Below are positions 26,606 to 34,582 of a DNA stretch of 64,000 bases, one piece after another. A program made the position numbers and the translations under genes. Positions within the stretch are counted from its first letter, which is position 1, and the number at the start of each line of letters is the position of its first letter. The notes under the pieces were generated by a model. That model saw only the letters and a list, made by a program, of their open reading frames with translations. It was not told where the DNA came from and made no database searches. The stretch is from DATJFH01 sp035495815 (lineage in GTDB: Bacteria > Acidobacteriota > Terriglobia > Bryobacterales > Bryobacteraceae), in the NCBI GenBank assembly GCA_035495815.1, contig DATJFH010000092.1, positions 1 through 64,000 on the forward strand. Reading direction: 5' to 3'.

Positions 26606-27958
26606 TCAGCTATCGATCACGACCAGCAATTCGACTTCAGCATCGGGGAAGTCGCCCGGAATGTACACGCCCACCGCCTTGGTCTGGGCCAGGTGGTCCC
26701 AGCAGGGACCGGCCCTGCCGATGCCGAAATACTGCGCCTCCACCTTGGGCGAAACCGCGGGCGGAGGCGTGGGAAGATGCGTCAACTGCATTCCGGGCAG
26801 CGCGCGCTTGACCAGTTCCGGGACGAATTGCTTCGAGCAGACCTTGACCAGTTGCGGCGTGCGCGTGATCAGCTCGGCCTCCGGGATGCGGGAGCGGATG
26901 CTGAGGATCCAGCGGGTCTTCCCGAGACAGCGCTGGTCGGTGACTTCGCCCGCATAGAGATAGTCGCCCGCCGGCTGGAGGGGAATCGACAGGCAGTTGG
27001 TCGGTACGATCACTTCGAGGTGCGTACGGATGTGGCCGTCGAGCGCGGCGAAGCAGCGGTCGAGGTTCAGGTGGTCGTAAGGCGGGAGCGAGCGGGGATG
27101 CGATTCCAGAGCGAAGGTGCAGAGGGCGCCGCCGAGCCGCAACATTTCCAGATACAACTCCTCCGGATGCCCGCGCTTCGATTTATAGAGATGCTGCAGC
27201 GGCGTGCGGCTGGAATTGACGGTGTGCAGAAACCAGAAGTTGGCGATTTCCCGCGTGGAGAACGCGGCTTTCGACGATCCGGCCTGCTTGGGGAGCGCCA
27301 GGGAGGCTGCTTTCTCTTCGAGGATCTCGATCAGGCGTCCAAGCAGAGTCATGATGCGCTCACTGGCGCTGATCTGGACGCAGGGAGGGATAAACTCCGG
27401 ATCGAATACGAACGAACCCGATCCGGAGCGCATGATGCGGGCGATGGGCAACGTGATCAGACCGCTGGTGTCTTCGGTATCGAGGACGACGCGGATATTC
27501 TTGCGTCCCAGGCGCACCGGCTTTTCGTCGCGTCCGGTGGTTTCGTCGTGCCAGGGCCGGACTTCGCCGATGTACCGCAGCCCGTCGGGTTCGGCTCCGC
27601 CGGCGAGCGAGCAGTTGACGCCGTCCGGCTTGTGGGCGGGGACCGCCAACATCACCGTCAGGTGGTCCCGCGTGGGAGGAAACAGCTCGGCGATGTTGCG
27701 GGCTTGGGGCAGCGGATCGCATTCGGGCATTTCGAAAACCATGCCGTCGGGGAAGATTCCACGGGCGTGGGACACCGAGATGGCGCCGTTGCGAAGGGCT
27801 TCGACGCTGATCTCGCATCCGGCCAGCCCGTAACTGGCGAACCAGAGCGCCGAGGTGGCAAACTGGATGGAATCTTCGAAATATCGGCTCTGGGCCTGGA
27901 AGTGGTGAGGTCCCAAGTACATACCTTCCGACCAGACGACCCGAGACAGAGATTTCAT
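26606..27958 (-). CDS. tssK: T6SS baseplate connector TssK
   Basis: TssK (ImpJ/VasE) links the baseplate to the TssL-TssM membrane complex and can act as an effector or receptor adaptor. The 450 residues match the family. The N-terminus VVWSEGMYLGPHHFQAQSRY is diagnostic, followed by a LAGCEISVEAL strand. The C-terminal region ends in DAEVELLVVIDS. It is the first gene of the second T6SS block, with a 74-bp divergent intergenic region containing a long inverted repeat. Confidence 0.95.
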   Translation of the reverse strand: MKSLSRVVWSEGMYLGPHHFQAQSRYFEDSIQFATSALWFASYGLAGCEISVEALRNGAISVSHARGIFPDGMVFEMPECDPLPQARNIAELFPPTRDHLTVMLAVPAHKPDGVNCSLAGGAEPDGLRYIGEVRPWHDETTGRDEKPVRLGRKNIRVVLDTEDTSGLITLPIARIMRSGSGSFVFDPEFIPPCVQISASERIMTLLGRLIEILEEKAASLALPKQAGSSKAAFSTREIANFWFLHTVNSSRTPLQHLYKSKRGHPEELYLEMLRLGGALCTFALESHPRSLPPYDHLNLDRCFAALDGHIRTHLEVIVPTNCLSIPLQPAGDYLYAGEVTDQRCLGKTRWILSIRSRIPEAELITRTPQLVKVCSKQFVPELVKRALPGMQLTHLPTPPPAVSPKVEAQYFGIGRAGPCWDHLAQTKAVGVYIPGDFPDAEVELLVVIDS

Positions 27959-27979
27959 ACGTGTTCGCTACGGAACAAT

Positions 27980-28018
27980 CATGGTAGCACCAGACGCCCG
28001 GAGAAATCGGCTACCATG
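27980..28018. promoter_or_regulatory. 9-bp inverted repeat between tssK and the divergent gene
   Basis: CATGGTAGC (27980-27988) and GCTACCATG (28010-28018) are exact reverse complements, with starts 30 bp apart, about three helix turns. They occupy the 74-bp divergent spacer. This is consistent with a dimeric or cooperative operator controlling both genes, or with a leader hairpin of either transcript. No protein can be assigned. Confidence 0.45.
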
Positions 28019-28032
28019 AGGTGGAATAAACA

Positions 28033-29148
28033 GTGGCGGGCGCATTCAAACTTTTGGTTCTGATTCACGATGGGGAGACGAAGAGCTATCTGGCCCGGCA
28101 CCCGGCGTTCGACCGGACGGTGATGCTGCATCTGCTGCCGAAGCCTGGCAGCAGCGAGTTCGAGGCGCTGGACGGTTGTCTTCGACGGCTTTCCCGTGAG
28201 CACGAAAAAACGGTGCTGGAACGCGGCGAGGAGAACGGCGCCGGCTATCTGGTTACCGAAAAGATCGTAGACTTCCGAAACCTGCGGGATTGGCTGGAGA
28301 AAGTAGCCGCACCGGCGCCGGCCGCCGCGCCGTCTGCGGAACCTGAAGCTGGGCCGGCCGCTGCCGGTCCGGAGGCGCCGCCCGCTTCCCCGCCCGGCGA
28401 GTTTACCCGCATGTTCCAGGGAACGCGCGACCCGGCCACGCCCGCGGAACCGCCGCCTCCTCCGGTCCCGGCAAATCCTCCAGGCGAATTCACACGGTTA
28501 TTTTCAGGCGCTAATGCCCCTCCCGCGCCGGCGCTGCCCACGAATGAAGGAGTCCCCTCTCCGGCCGGACCGAGACAGCCCGGCGCGTTCACGAAGGCTT
28601 TCATGGCGCTGTCCGAACCGGGAGATCCAGCCACGCCGGCGGCGCCTGCTCCTCCACCGCCGCCGGGTCCGTCCAGACCGGGCGAGTTCACCCGTTTTTT
28701 TCAGGCCACCCTTCCACCCGCCGGCGAGGAGCCGAACTTCAGCGGCGTACCCAACCCGTCCGGCCGCCCGGCCTTTCAGCAAGCCGGCGAGTTCACGCGA
28801 ATGTTCGGACAGCCGATGCCGCCCGCGCCGTCAGAGCCATCCCGTTCGACGCCGTCGCCGGAGGAGCCGAAGCCGCAGCAACCGGACTCCTACACATCCA
28901 TGTTCGATTCGCCGTCCCCGGAGCCGCCGGTTCTTGTTCCATCGACGCCTCCGGCGCCTGCCGCGTCCCCGGTTCCCATCCCTGCCGCGCCGGCCATGCC
29001 CGCCATGCCCGTGGTTTCCGCGCCCGCCGCGACCGCCGTCCCCAGCGTACCCAAGGCTGCACCGGCTCATTTGCCGGTCTTTCTGGTCCTGGGATTGCTG
29101 GCGCTGGCGGCGCTGGGTTTGATCGCGTATTTTGCGATGAAGCATTAG
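28033..29148 (+). CDS. Membrane-anchored proline-rich protein with six PGEFTRMF-type motifs
   Basis: No known function. The start is GTG at 28033, with AGGTGG 8 bases upstream. Of 371 residues, about 5-90 resemble a shrunken protein-kinase N-lobe. SYLARHPAFDRTVMLHLLPK recalls the strand bearing the kinase Lys (here His33 or nearby), and GYLVTEKIVDFRNLRDWLEK recalls the hinge; no HRD or DFG follows. Residues 92-345 are Pro/Ala-rich with six motifs around Thr125, 154, 187, 220, 255 and 288. The consensus is P-G-E-F-T-R-hydrophobic-F, with a period of 29-35. A membrane helix at about 348-367 closes the protein, so the motifs should face the cytoplasm if it is a tail anchor. It is divergent from tssK and lies near the kinase operon. 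The motif Thr residues are plausible phosphorylation or binding sites (inference). Confidence 0.6.
   Translation: MAGAFKLLVLIHDGETKSYLARHPAFDRTVMLHLLPKPGSSEFEALDGCLRRLSREHEKTVLERGEENGAGYLVTEKIVDFRNLRDWLEKVAAPAPAAAPSAEPEAGPAAAGPEAPPASPPGEFTRMFQGTRDPATPAEPPPPPVPANPPGEFTRLFSGANAPPAPALPTNEGVPSPAGPRQPGAFTKAFMALSEPGDPATPAAPAPPPPPGPSRPGEFTRFFQATLPPAGEEPNFSGVPNPSGRPAFQQAGEFTRMFGQPMPPAPSEPSRSTPSPEEPKPQQPDSYTSMFDSPSPEPPVLVPSTPPAPAASPVPIPAAPAMPAMPVVSAPAATAVPSVPKAAPAHLPVFLVLGLLALAALGLIAYFAMKH
28393..28905 (+). repeat. Six degenerate PGEFTRMF motif repeats
   Basis: Coding repeat inside the gene at 28033. Copies 1, 2, 4 and 5 keep G-E-F-T-R and a final Phe. Copy 3 reads GAFTKAF and copy 6 DSYTSMF. The Thr and the final Phe are kept in all six, while the Pro/Ala linkers differ in sequence. 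This suggests selection on the motif rather than recent DNA duplication. Confidence 0.75.
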
Positions 29149-29324
29149 TATTCACGGCAGCACGCCAGTGGCGACTCGTTGACAATCCTGCGCCAGGGAG
29201 ATCACCGGCAGAATCACCGGCGAGTGGAGTAGCGCCGATCGCCGGGGGTGAATTTTGCCGGTTGCTATGGCGCCTCTCGATCCGATAGACTTTAAACGTA
29301 ACATTCTGAAGGAGTCGCCCGCCT

Positions 29325-30704
29325 ATGTTTCGACTCGACGCCGACAAAGCCGTTGAATTTTGCGATGGTCTCCGCCGGCGGGATTTCCTGCACGCCGGTT
29401 CTCTTTCCTTTCTGGGGCTCGGATTGACGCAGATGTTCGAGCTCCAAGCCCTCGGCGCCGTCAATCCCGACAAGAAGGACGCCAACTGCATCATGCTGTT
29501 CCTGGTCGGCGGCCCTTCCCAGCTCGACAATTGGGACATGAAGCCCAACGCGCCGGCTGAGATCCGCGGACCTTACAAACCCATCAAGACCAATGTTTCG
29601 GGGATCGAAATCTCCGAGAATTTTCCGCGCATGGCGAAGCATGCCGACAAGTACGCGCTGGTCCGCAGCGTGTATCACACGGCTGCGGCCGTACACGACA
29701 CCGGCCATCAGATGATGCAGACCGGCCGCCTGTTTCAGGGAGGCGTGGAGCATCCGCACATCGGCTGCGTGCTGTCGAAACTGCGTGGACCGAAGGGGGA
29801 CGTCCCGGCGCATGTGCTGCTCCCGCGTCCGATCGGAAACACCGGCGGGAACATGCCGCACGGGCAGAACGCGGGATATCTGGGAAAGACCTTCGATCCG
29901 TTCGTCCTCAACGCCGATCCGTCGGATCCGAATTTCAAAGTGCCGGACATGCTGCCGCCGGATTATCTGAGCCCGCTGCGGGTCGACCGGCGCAAGAACT
30001 GGCGCGAGATGGTGGACAAAACGGTCAGCAAGTTCGAGACGTCCGGCGACGCCCGGCTGCTCGATTCGACATTCCACCAGGCTTACACCTTGATGTCGTC
30101 GCAGAAGGCTCGTGAAGCGTTCGAGCTTTCCCGCGAGCCGGAAAAAGTGCGGGAAAAGTACGGCCTGAACCGCTTCGGACAGAGCTGTCTGCTGGCTCGA
30201 AGGCTGATCGAAGCGGGTGTGCGCTTCGTCACCGTGAACATGTTCGAAACGGTCTTCGACGAGATCACCTGGGATATCCACGGGTCGAAGCCGTTCAGCC
30301 CGATCAGCTGCTATCGGGACCTGGTCGGGCCGATGTACGACATGGCTTACAGTTCGCTGCTCGAAGATCTGAACGACCGAGGACTGCTGGGCAACACGAT
30401 GGTGGTCTCGACCGGCGAGTTCGGGCGCACCCCGAAAGTGAATCCGGCGGGCGGCCGCGACCACTGGCCCGGCTGCTGGACCATGATGATGGCGGGCGGC
30501 GGAATCAAGGGCGGGCAGGTGATCGGCGCATCCGACGACATCGGGGCCACGCCCAAGGACCGGCCGACGACGCCGGCGCAGATCGCGGCCACCATTTACC
30601 GGTCGCTGGGGATTCCGGTTGAAACGGAGCTGCCCGGATCGCAGGGCCGGCCGATTCGCGTAGTGGATAACGGCGTCGAGCCGATCGAAGAATTGTTTGT
30701 CTGA
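29325..30704 (+). CDS. DUF1501 family exported protein (Tat-type signal)
   Basis: DUF1501 protein, distantly related to the alkaline phosphatase/sulfatase fold and common in planctomycetes and Solibacter; activity unknown. Of 459 residues, the N-terminus carries RRRDFLHAG (R17-R19), a Tat-like signal. The family patterns FLVGGPSQLDNWDMKP, GHQMMQTGR, and the C-terminal STGEFGRTPKVN followed by GRDHWPGCWTMMMAGGG are present. AAGGAG precedes the ATG at 29325. It heads a run of four exported-protein genes on the plus strand. The 176 bp upstream hold no clear gene. Confidence 0.88.
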   Translation: MFRLDADKAVEFCDGLRRRDFLHAGSLSFLGLGLTQMFELQALGAVNPDKKDANCIMLFLVGGPSQLDNWDMKPNAPAEIRGPYKPIKTNVSGIEISENFPRMAKHADKYALVRSVYHTAAAVHDTGHQMMQTGRLFQGGVEHPHIGCVLSKLRGPKGDVPAHVLLPRPIGNTGGNMPHGQNAGYLGKTFDPFVLNADPSDPNFKVPDMLPPDYLSPLRVDRRKNWREMVDKTVSKFETSGDARLLDSTFHQAYTLMSSQKAREAFELSREPEKVREKYGLNRFGQSCLLARRLIEAGVRFVTVNMFETVFDEITWDIHGSKPFSPISCYRDLVGPMYDMAYSSLLEDLNDRGLLGNTMVVSTGEFGRTPKVNPAGGRDHWPGCWTMMMAGGGIKGGQVIGASDDIGATPKDRPTTPAQIAATIYRSLGIPVETELPGSQGRPIRVVDNGVEPIEELFV

Positions 30705-30744
30705 GAACGCGCCGCCGTCAATCGGCGGCCCTGACGGGTTTCCG

Positions 30745-33183
30745 ATGCTCAAAGTTTTGCTATCCATCCTGTTCGCTTCAGGCGGCCTGGTTGCCGCGAC
30801 TCTTTCCGTCCTGCCGAACTCCGCCGAATTGAGCGGTCCTGAAGCGCGGCACCAGTTTCTGGCCGAAGCCGCCGTGGACGGCCATCAGGAAGACTGGACG
30901 CGCGCGGCCGCCTGGACTTCGTCCAATCCCAAAGTGGCGGCGGTGACCGCGGGCGGGCTGGTGACGCCTGTGGCCGACGGCACCGCCACGATCACGGCGC
31001 AGGCGCGGGGCCAGTCCGCCAGCGCGACCGTGCGGGTGAAGGGAGCCCAGGCGGCGTTTACCTGGAGCTTTCGCAATCACGTCATCCCGCTGATGACGAA
31101 AATGGGCTGCAATTCCGGAGCCTGCCACGGCGCCCTGGCCGGCAAGAACGGATTCAAGCTCACACTGCGCGGGTACGATCCGGACGTGGATTACGACACG
31201 CTGACGCGCCAGGCGGACGGACGGCGGGTATCGCTGTCCGCGCCTTCCGAAAGCCTCTTCGTGCTGAAGCCCACGCTCGCCGTCCCGCATGGCGGCGGCA
31301 AACGGTTCGACACGAACTCGCTCGAATACCGTGTGCTGGCCGAATGGATCGCGGCGGGCGCGCCGCCGCCGTCCGACAAGGATCCGCAGGTGACCGGACT
31401 CGAAGTCTACCCCGCCTCGGCAACCTTGAAGCCGGAAGGCGAGCAGCAATTGGTGGTGCGCGCCAAATACTCCGACGGTCAGGTACGCGACGTCACCCGC
31501 TGGGTGAAATTCAGCTCGAGCGACGAGGGCGTGGCCACCGTCGACGATTCCGGGCAGGTGAAGATGACCGGCTTCGGCGAAGCCGCCGTCACGCTCTACT
31601 ATTCGAGCAAGGTGTTGTATTCCCGCCTCGGCGTGCCGTATCCGAACCAGGTGGATCCGGCGGTCTACACGAAATTTCAGCGGAACGGTTTCATCGACGA
31701 TCTGGCGCTCGCCAAGCTCCAGGCTCTGCGTATCGCGCCGTCGGCGCCGGCGAGCGACTCTTCCTTCATTCGCCGCGCGTACCTCGATGCAGCCGGGATT
31801 TTGCCCACGGCGGAGGAGGTCGAGGATTTCCTCCAGGACAAAGCGCCGGACAAAAGGAAGAAGCTGATCGACGCTCTTCTCGAACGCGACGAGTTCGTCG
31901 ATTACTGGGCTTACAAATGGTCCGACCTGCTGCTGGTATCGGGCAAGAAACTGCGGCCCAATGCGGTGCGGTCCTATTACAACTGGATCCGGGACAGCGT
32001 GAAGGAAAACAAGCCCTGGGACAAGTTCGCCCGGGAGATATTCACCACTTCCGGCAACACCCGCCAGAACGGGGAGCTGAACTACTTCGTGCTGCACAAG
32101 GATCCGATCGAGCTGGCGGAAAACGTGACGCAGGCTTTTCTGGGGCAGAAGCTGACCTGCGCCCGCTGCCACAACCATCCGCTCGAGAAGTGGACCCAGA
32201 AGCAGTATTACCAGTTCGCAAACCTGTTCTCCCGCATCGGCCAGAAGAACGGGGACGAGATCGGCGATACGGTAGTGTTCACCAAGGTCACCGGCGACCT
32301 CAATCACCCGCGCCTGATGAAGCCGCTTCCGCCGACGCCACTCGACGGCGAGCCGCTGCCGCTCGATTCCACCGCCGACCGGCGCGTGCACTTCGCCAAG
32401 TGGCTGACGAGCCCGGACAATCCGTTCTTCGCGCGGTCGCTGGTGAACCGCGTGTGGGGCAACTTCATGGGCCGCGGCTTCACCGAGCCGGTGGACGACG
32501 TGCGGGCGACCAATCCGGCGTCGAACGAAGAGCTGTTCGCCGCGCTCACCAAGGATTTCATCGAGCATGGGTTCGACGTGAAGGGGCTGATCCGGACGAT
32601 CATGAACTCGGGCGTTTATCAGCTTTCGTCCGAGGCCAACGCGACCAATCAGAACGACAACAAGTATTACTCCAAGTACATCGTCAAGCGGCTCTCGGGC
32701 GAGGCGCTGCTGGATGCGATGTCGCAGGTGACCGGCGTCCCGTCCCGGTTCGCCGGATTCCCGGCCGGCACGCGCGCCATGCAGCTGCCGGATACGCAGG
32801 TTAAGTCGGAGTTCCTGACGTCGTTCGGACGCCCGGTCCGCGTGATCTGCGACGCCGGGGAGCGGTCGAGCGAGCCGAGCATCCTGCAGGCGCTGCACGT
32901 GATCAATGGCGATACGCTGAACAAGAAGCTCAGCGATCCGAACGGCTACGCCGCGCTGGCGCTGAAGCTGGGGCTGTCGGACGCCAAGATTCTCGATCAT
33001 CTTTATCTCTCGGCTTACGCGCGCTACCCAACCGAGGCGGAGCGCAAAGCCACCGCCGATGCCCTGAAGGCCAGCCGGTTGGTAAAGGGGTCGGCCGAAG
33101 TCCAGCGCGACGCGCGGCAGAAGGCGCTCGAGGACATGATGTGGGCGCTGCTGACGTCCAAAGAGTTCCTGTTCAATTACTGA
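30745..33183 (+). CDS. DUF1549/DUF1553 protein with Ig-like domain and cytochrome-like motifs
   Basis: Exported protein of the planctomycete PSD1/PSCyt2 type; reaction unknown. I chose ATG at 30745 because the signal peptide begins there (MLKVLLSILFASGGLVAA). A TTG at 30697 overlaps the preceding gene. Of 812 residues, about 20-100 form an Ig-like BIG_2 domain. CNSGACH (C122, C127, H128) and CARCH (C472-H476) are haem-c-like motifs, the first of them non-canonical. A second Ig-like domain lies near 205-290. DUF1549 (about 300-505) and DUF1553 (about 540-800, with WLTSPDNPFFARSLVNRVWG) follow. DUF1501 and DUF1549 genes usually occur side by side, as here. Confidence 0.88.
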   Translation: MLKVLLSILFASGGLVAATLSVLPNSAELSGPEARHQFLAEAAVDGHQEDWTRAAAWTSSNPKVAAVTAGGLVTPVADGTATITAQARGQSASATVRVKGAQAAFTWSFRNHVIPLMTKMGCNSGACHGALAGKNGFKLTLRGYDPDVDYDTLTRQADGRRVSLSAPSESLFVLKPTLAVPHGGGKRFDTNSLEYRVLAEWIAAGAPPPSDKDPQVTGLEVYPASATLKPEGEQQLVVRAKYSDGQVRDVTRWVKFSSSDEGVATVDDSGQVKMTGFGEAAVTLYYSSKVLYSRLGVPYPNQVDPAVYTKFQRNGFIDDLALAKLQALRIAPSAPASDSSFIRRAYLDAAGILPTAEEVEDFLQDKAPDKRKKLIDALLERDEFVDYWAYKWSDLLLVSGKKLRPNAVRSYYNWIRDSVKENKPWDKFAREIFTTSGNTRQNGELNYFVLHKDPIELAENVTQAFLGQKLTCARCHNHPLEKWTQKQYYQFANLFSRIGQKNGDEIGDTVVFTKVTGDLNHPRLMKPLPPTPLDGEPLPLDSTADRRVHFAKWLTSPDNPFFARSLVNRVWGNFMGRGFTEPVDDVRATNPASNEELFAALTKDFIEHGFDVKGLIRTIMNSGVYQLSSEANATNQNDNKYYSKYIVKRLSGEALLDAMSQVTGVPSRFAGFPAGTRAMQLPDTQVKSEFLTSFGRPVRVICDAGERSSEPSILQALHVINGDTLNKKLSDPNGYAALALKLGLSDAKILDHLYLSAYARYPTEAERKATADALKASRLVKGSAEVQRDARQKALEDMMWALLTSKEFLFNY

Positions 33184-34475
33184 TGATGCGCAAATCGGCA
33201 ATCGCGGTCCTGGCTGCTGTTCCGCTGGGGCTCCACGCCCAGGAGTTCTCGAAGGATATCGCGCCGATTTTCGCCTCCAACTGCATCGGGTGTCACGCCG
33301 CGAACGTGAAGATGGGCAGCCTCGACCTGGACACGATGGAAGGGATCCGCGCCGGCGGAAACCACGGCACGGTGCTCGTGCCGGGCAAAGCGGAGGAGAG
33401 CCGCCTGTATCTCATGGTTGCGGGCAAAGCCTCGCCGGCCATGCCCCTCAGCGGAAAATCGCTGGCAGCGGGTGAGATCGAGACGATCCGTAAATGGATC
33501 GACGGCGGCGCCAGGGCCGGTGAGCCGATCCAGGTCAGCAAGCTCAATACGGCCAGGATCCCGGCGATGAAACCCAAATTTCCCGTGAAGGCGCAGATCG
33601 GCGCGCTGGCCTACCGGCCGGACGGCAAGCTGATCGCGTTGGGAAGCTACAAGGAAGTCCGGCTGACCGATCCGGCGGGCAAGGTGGTGGGAGCGCTGAC
33701 CGGCGAGGCCGAGCAGGTGCGCGCGGTTGCCTTCTCCCCCGACGGCGCGCTGCTCGCGGCCGCCGGCGGACTACCCGGTCGCAAGGGCGAAGTCAAGATC
33801 TGGGACGTGGAAAAACGCGCGCTTGTCCGAACAATCGAGGGCCACACGGATTGCATCTATGCGGCGGCGTTCTCGCCCGACGGGAAAACGCTGGCGACTT
33901 CGAGCTACGACAAGCTGATCAAGCTTTGGGACGTCGCCAGCGGCAAAGAGACGCGCACTCTCAAGGACCACATCGACGCCATCTACGATCTGGCGTTCAC
34001 GCCCGACGGCAAGCGGCTGCTTTCGGCGGCGGCGGACCGCACGGTGAAAGTGTGGGACACGGCCAGCGGCGAGCGGCAGTATACGCTGGGCGAACCGCTC
34101 GACGGGCTGAACACGATCGCCCTCGATCCTTCGGGCAAGCGCGTCGCGGCGGGCGGCCTGGACAAGACGATCCGCATCTGGTCGCTTGGCGAGCGGGAAG
34201 GCAGGCTGCTCAATTCGCTGATCGCGCACGAAGACGCGATTCTGCGGCTGGCCTGGTCGCCCGACGGGAAGCTCCTGGCGTCGGCGGCCGCGGATAAGAC
34301 CATCAAGATCTTCAACGCGGCTGATCTGACCGAGATCAAGACCCTGGCGGGACAGCCGGATTGGGTAATGGCCCTGGAATTCGCGCCGGACGGCAAGAGT
34401 TTCGCGGCGGGCCGGTTCGACGGATCGCTGACTATCTACCCCACGGCGGCGTCGGCGAATCTGGCGGCGAGGTAG
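33183..34475 (+). CDS. Cytochrome c-like (PSCyt1) and WD40-repeat exported protein
   Basis: Exported protein joining a planctomycete-type cytochrome domain to a beta-propeller. The start ATG at 33183 overlaps the previous TGA (TGATG); a second ATG follows at once. Of 430 residues, 1-18 form a signal peptide. CIGCH at 34-38 is the haem-binding motif, in a PSCyt1 domain of about 90 residues that includes PAMPLSGKSLAAGEIETIRKW. About seven WD40 blades follow, for example VAFSPDGALLAAAGG, AAFSPDGKTLATSSYDKLIK and LAWSPDGKLLASAAADKTIK. It may bind redox partners or polymers. It is translationally coupled to the DUF1549 gene, so the products likely act together. Confidence 0.88.
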   Translation: MMRKSAIAVLAAVPLGLHAQEFSKDIAPIFASNCIGCHAANVKMGSLDLDTMEGIRAGGNHGTVLVPGKAEESRLYLMVAGKASPAMPLSGKSLAAGEIETIRKWIDGGARAGEPIQVSKLNTARIPAMKPKFPVKAQIGALAYRPDGKLIALGSYKEVRLTDPAGKVVGALTGEAEQVRAVAFSPDGALLAAAGGLPGRKGEVKIWDVEKRALVRTIEGHTDCIYAAAFSPDGKTLATSSYDKLIKLWDVASGKETRTLKDHIDAIYDLAFTPDGKRLLSAAADRTVKVWDTASGERQYTLGEPLDGLNTIALDPSGKRVAAGGLDKTIRIWSLGEREGRLLNSLIAHEDAILRLAWSPDGKLLASAAADKTIKIFNAADLTEIKTLAGQPDWVMALEFAPDGKSFAAGRFDGSLTIYPTAASANLAAR

Positions 34476-34582
34476 CCGTGCGCACCAGTGTTGCCGGCGC
34501 CGGAACGTATTTTCGAGCGTGCACGCGCCGGCTGTGCACGGTGAAATGGGATATCGCGCACAAGGATGCGCGGGAGATTCGT

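Noticed and set aside
28393..28905. CRISPR-like or tandem DNA repeat
   Set aside because: The repeats are short protein motifs with variable codons and linkers, inside one open reading frame.
30778..33201. 807-codon minus-strand frame opposite the DUF1549 gene
   Set aside because: Antisense shadow; composition biased to Arg, Val and His, and no export or domain signal.
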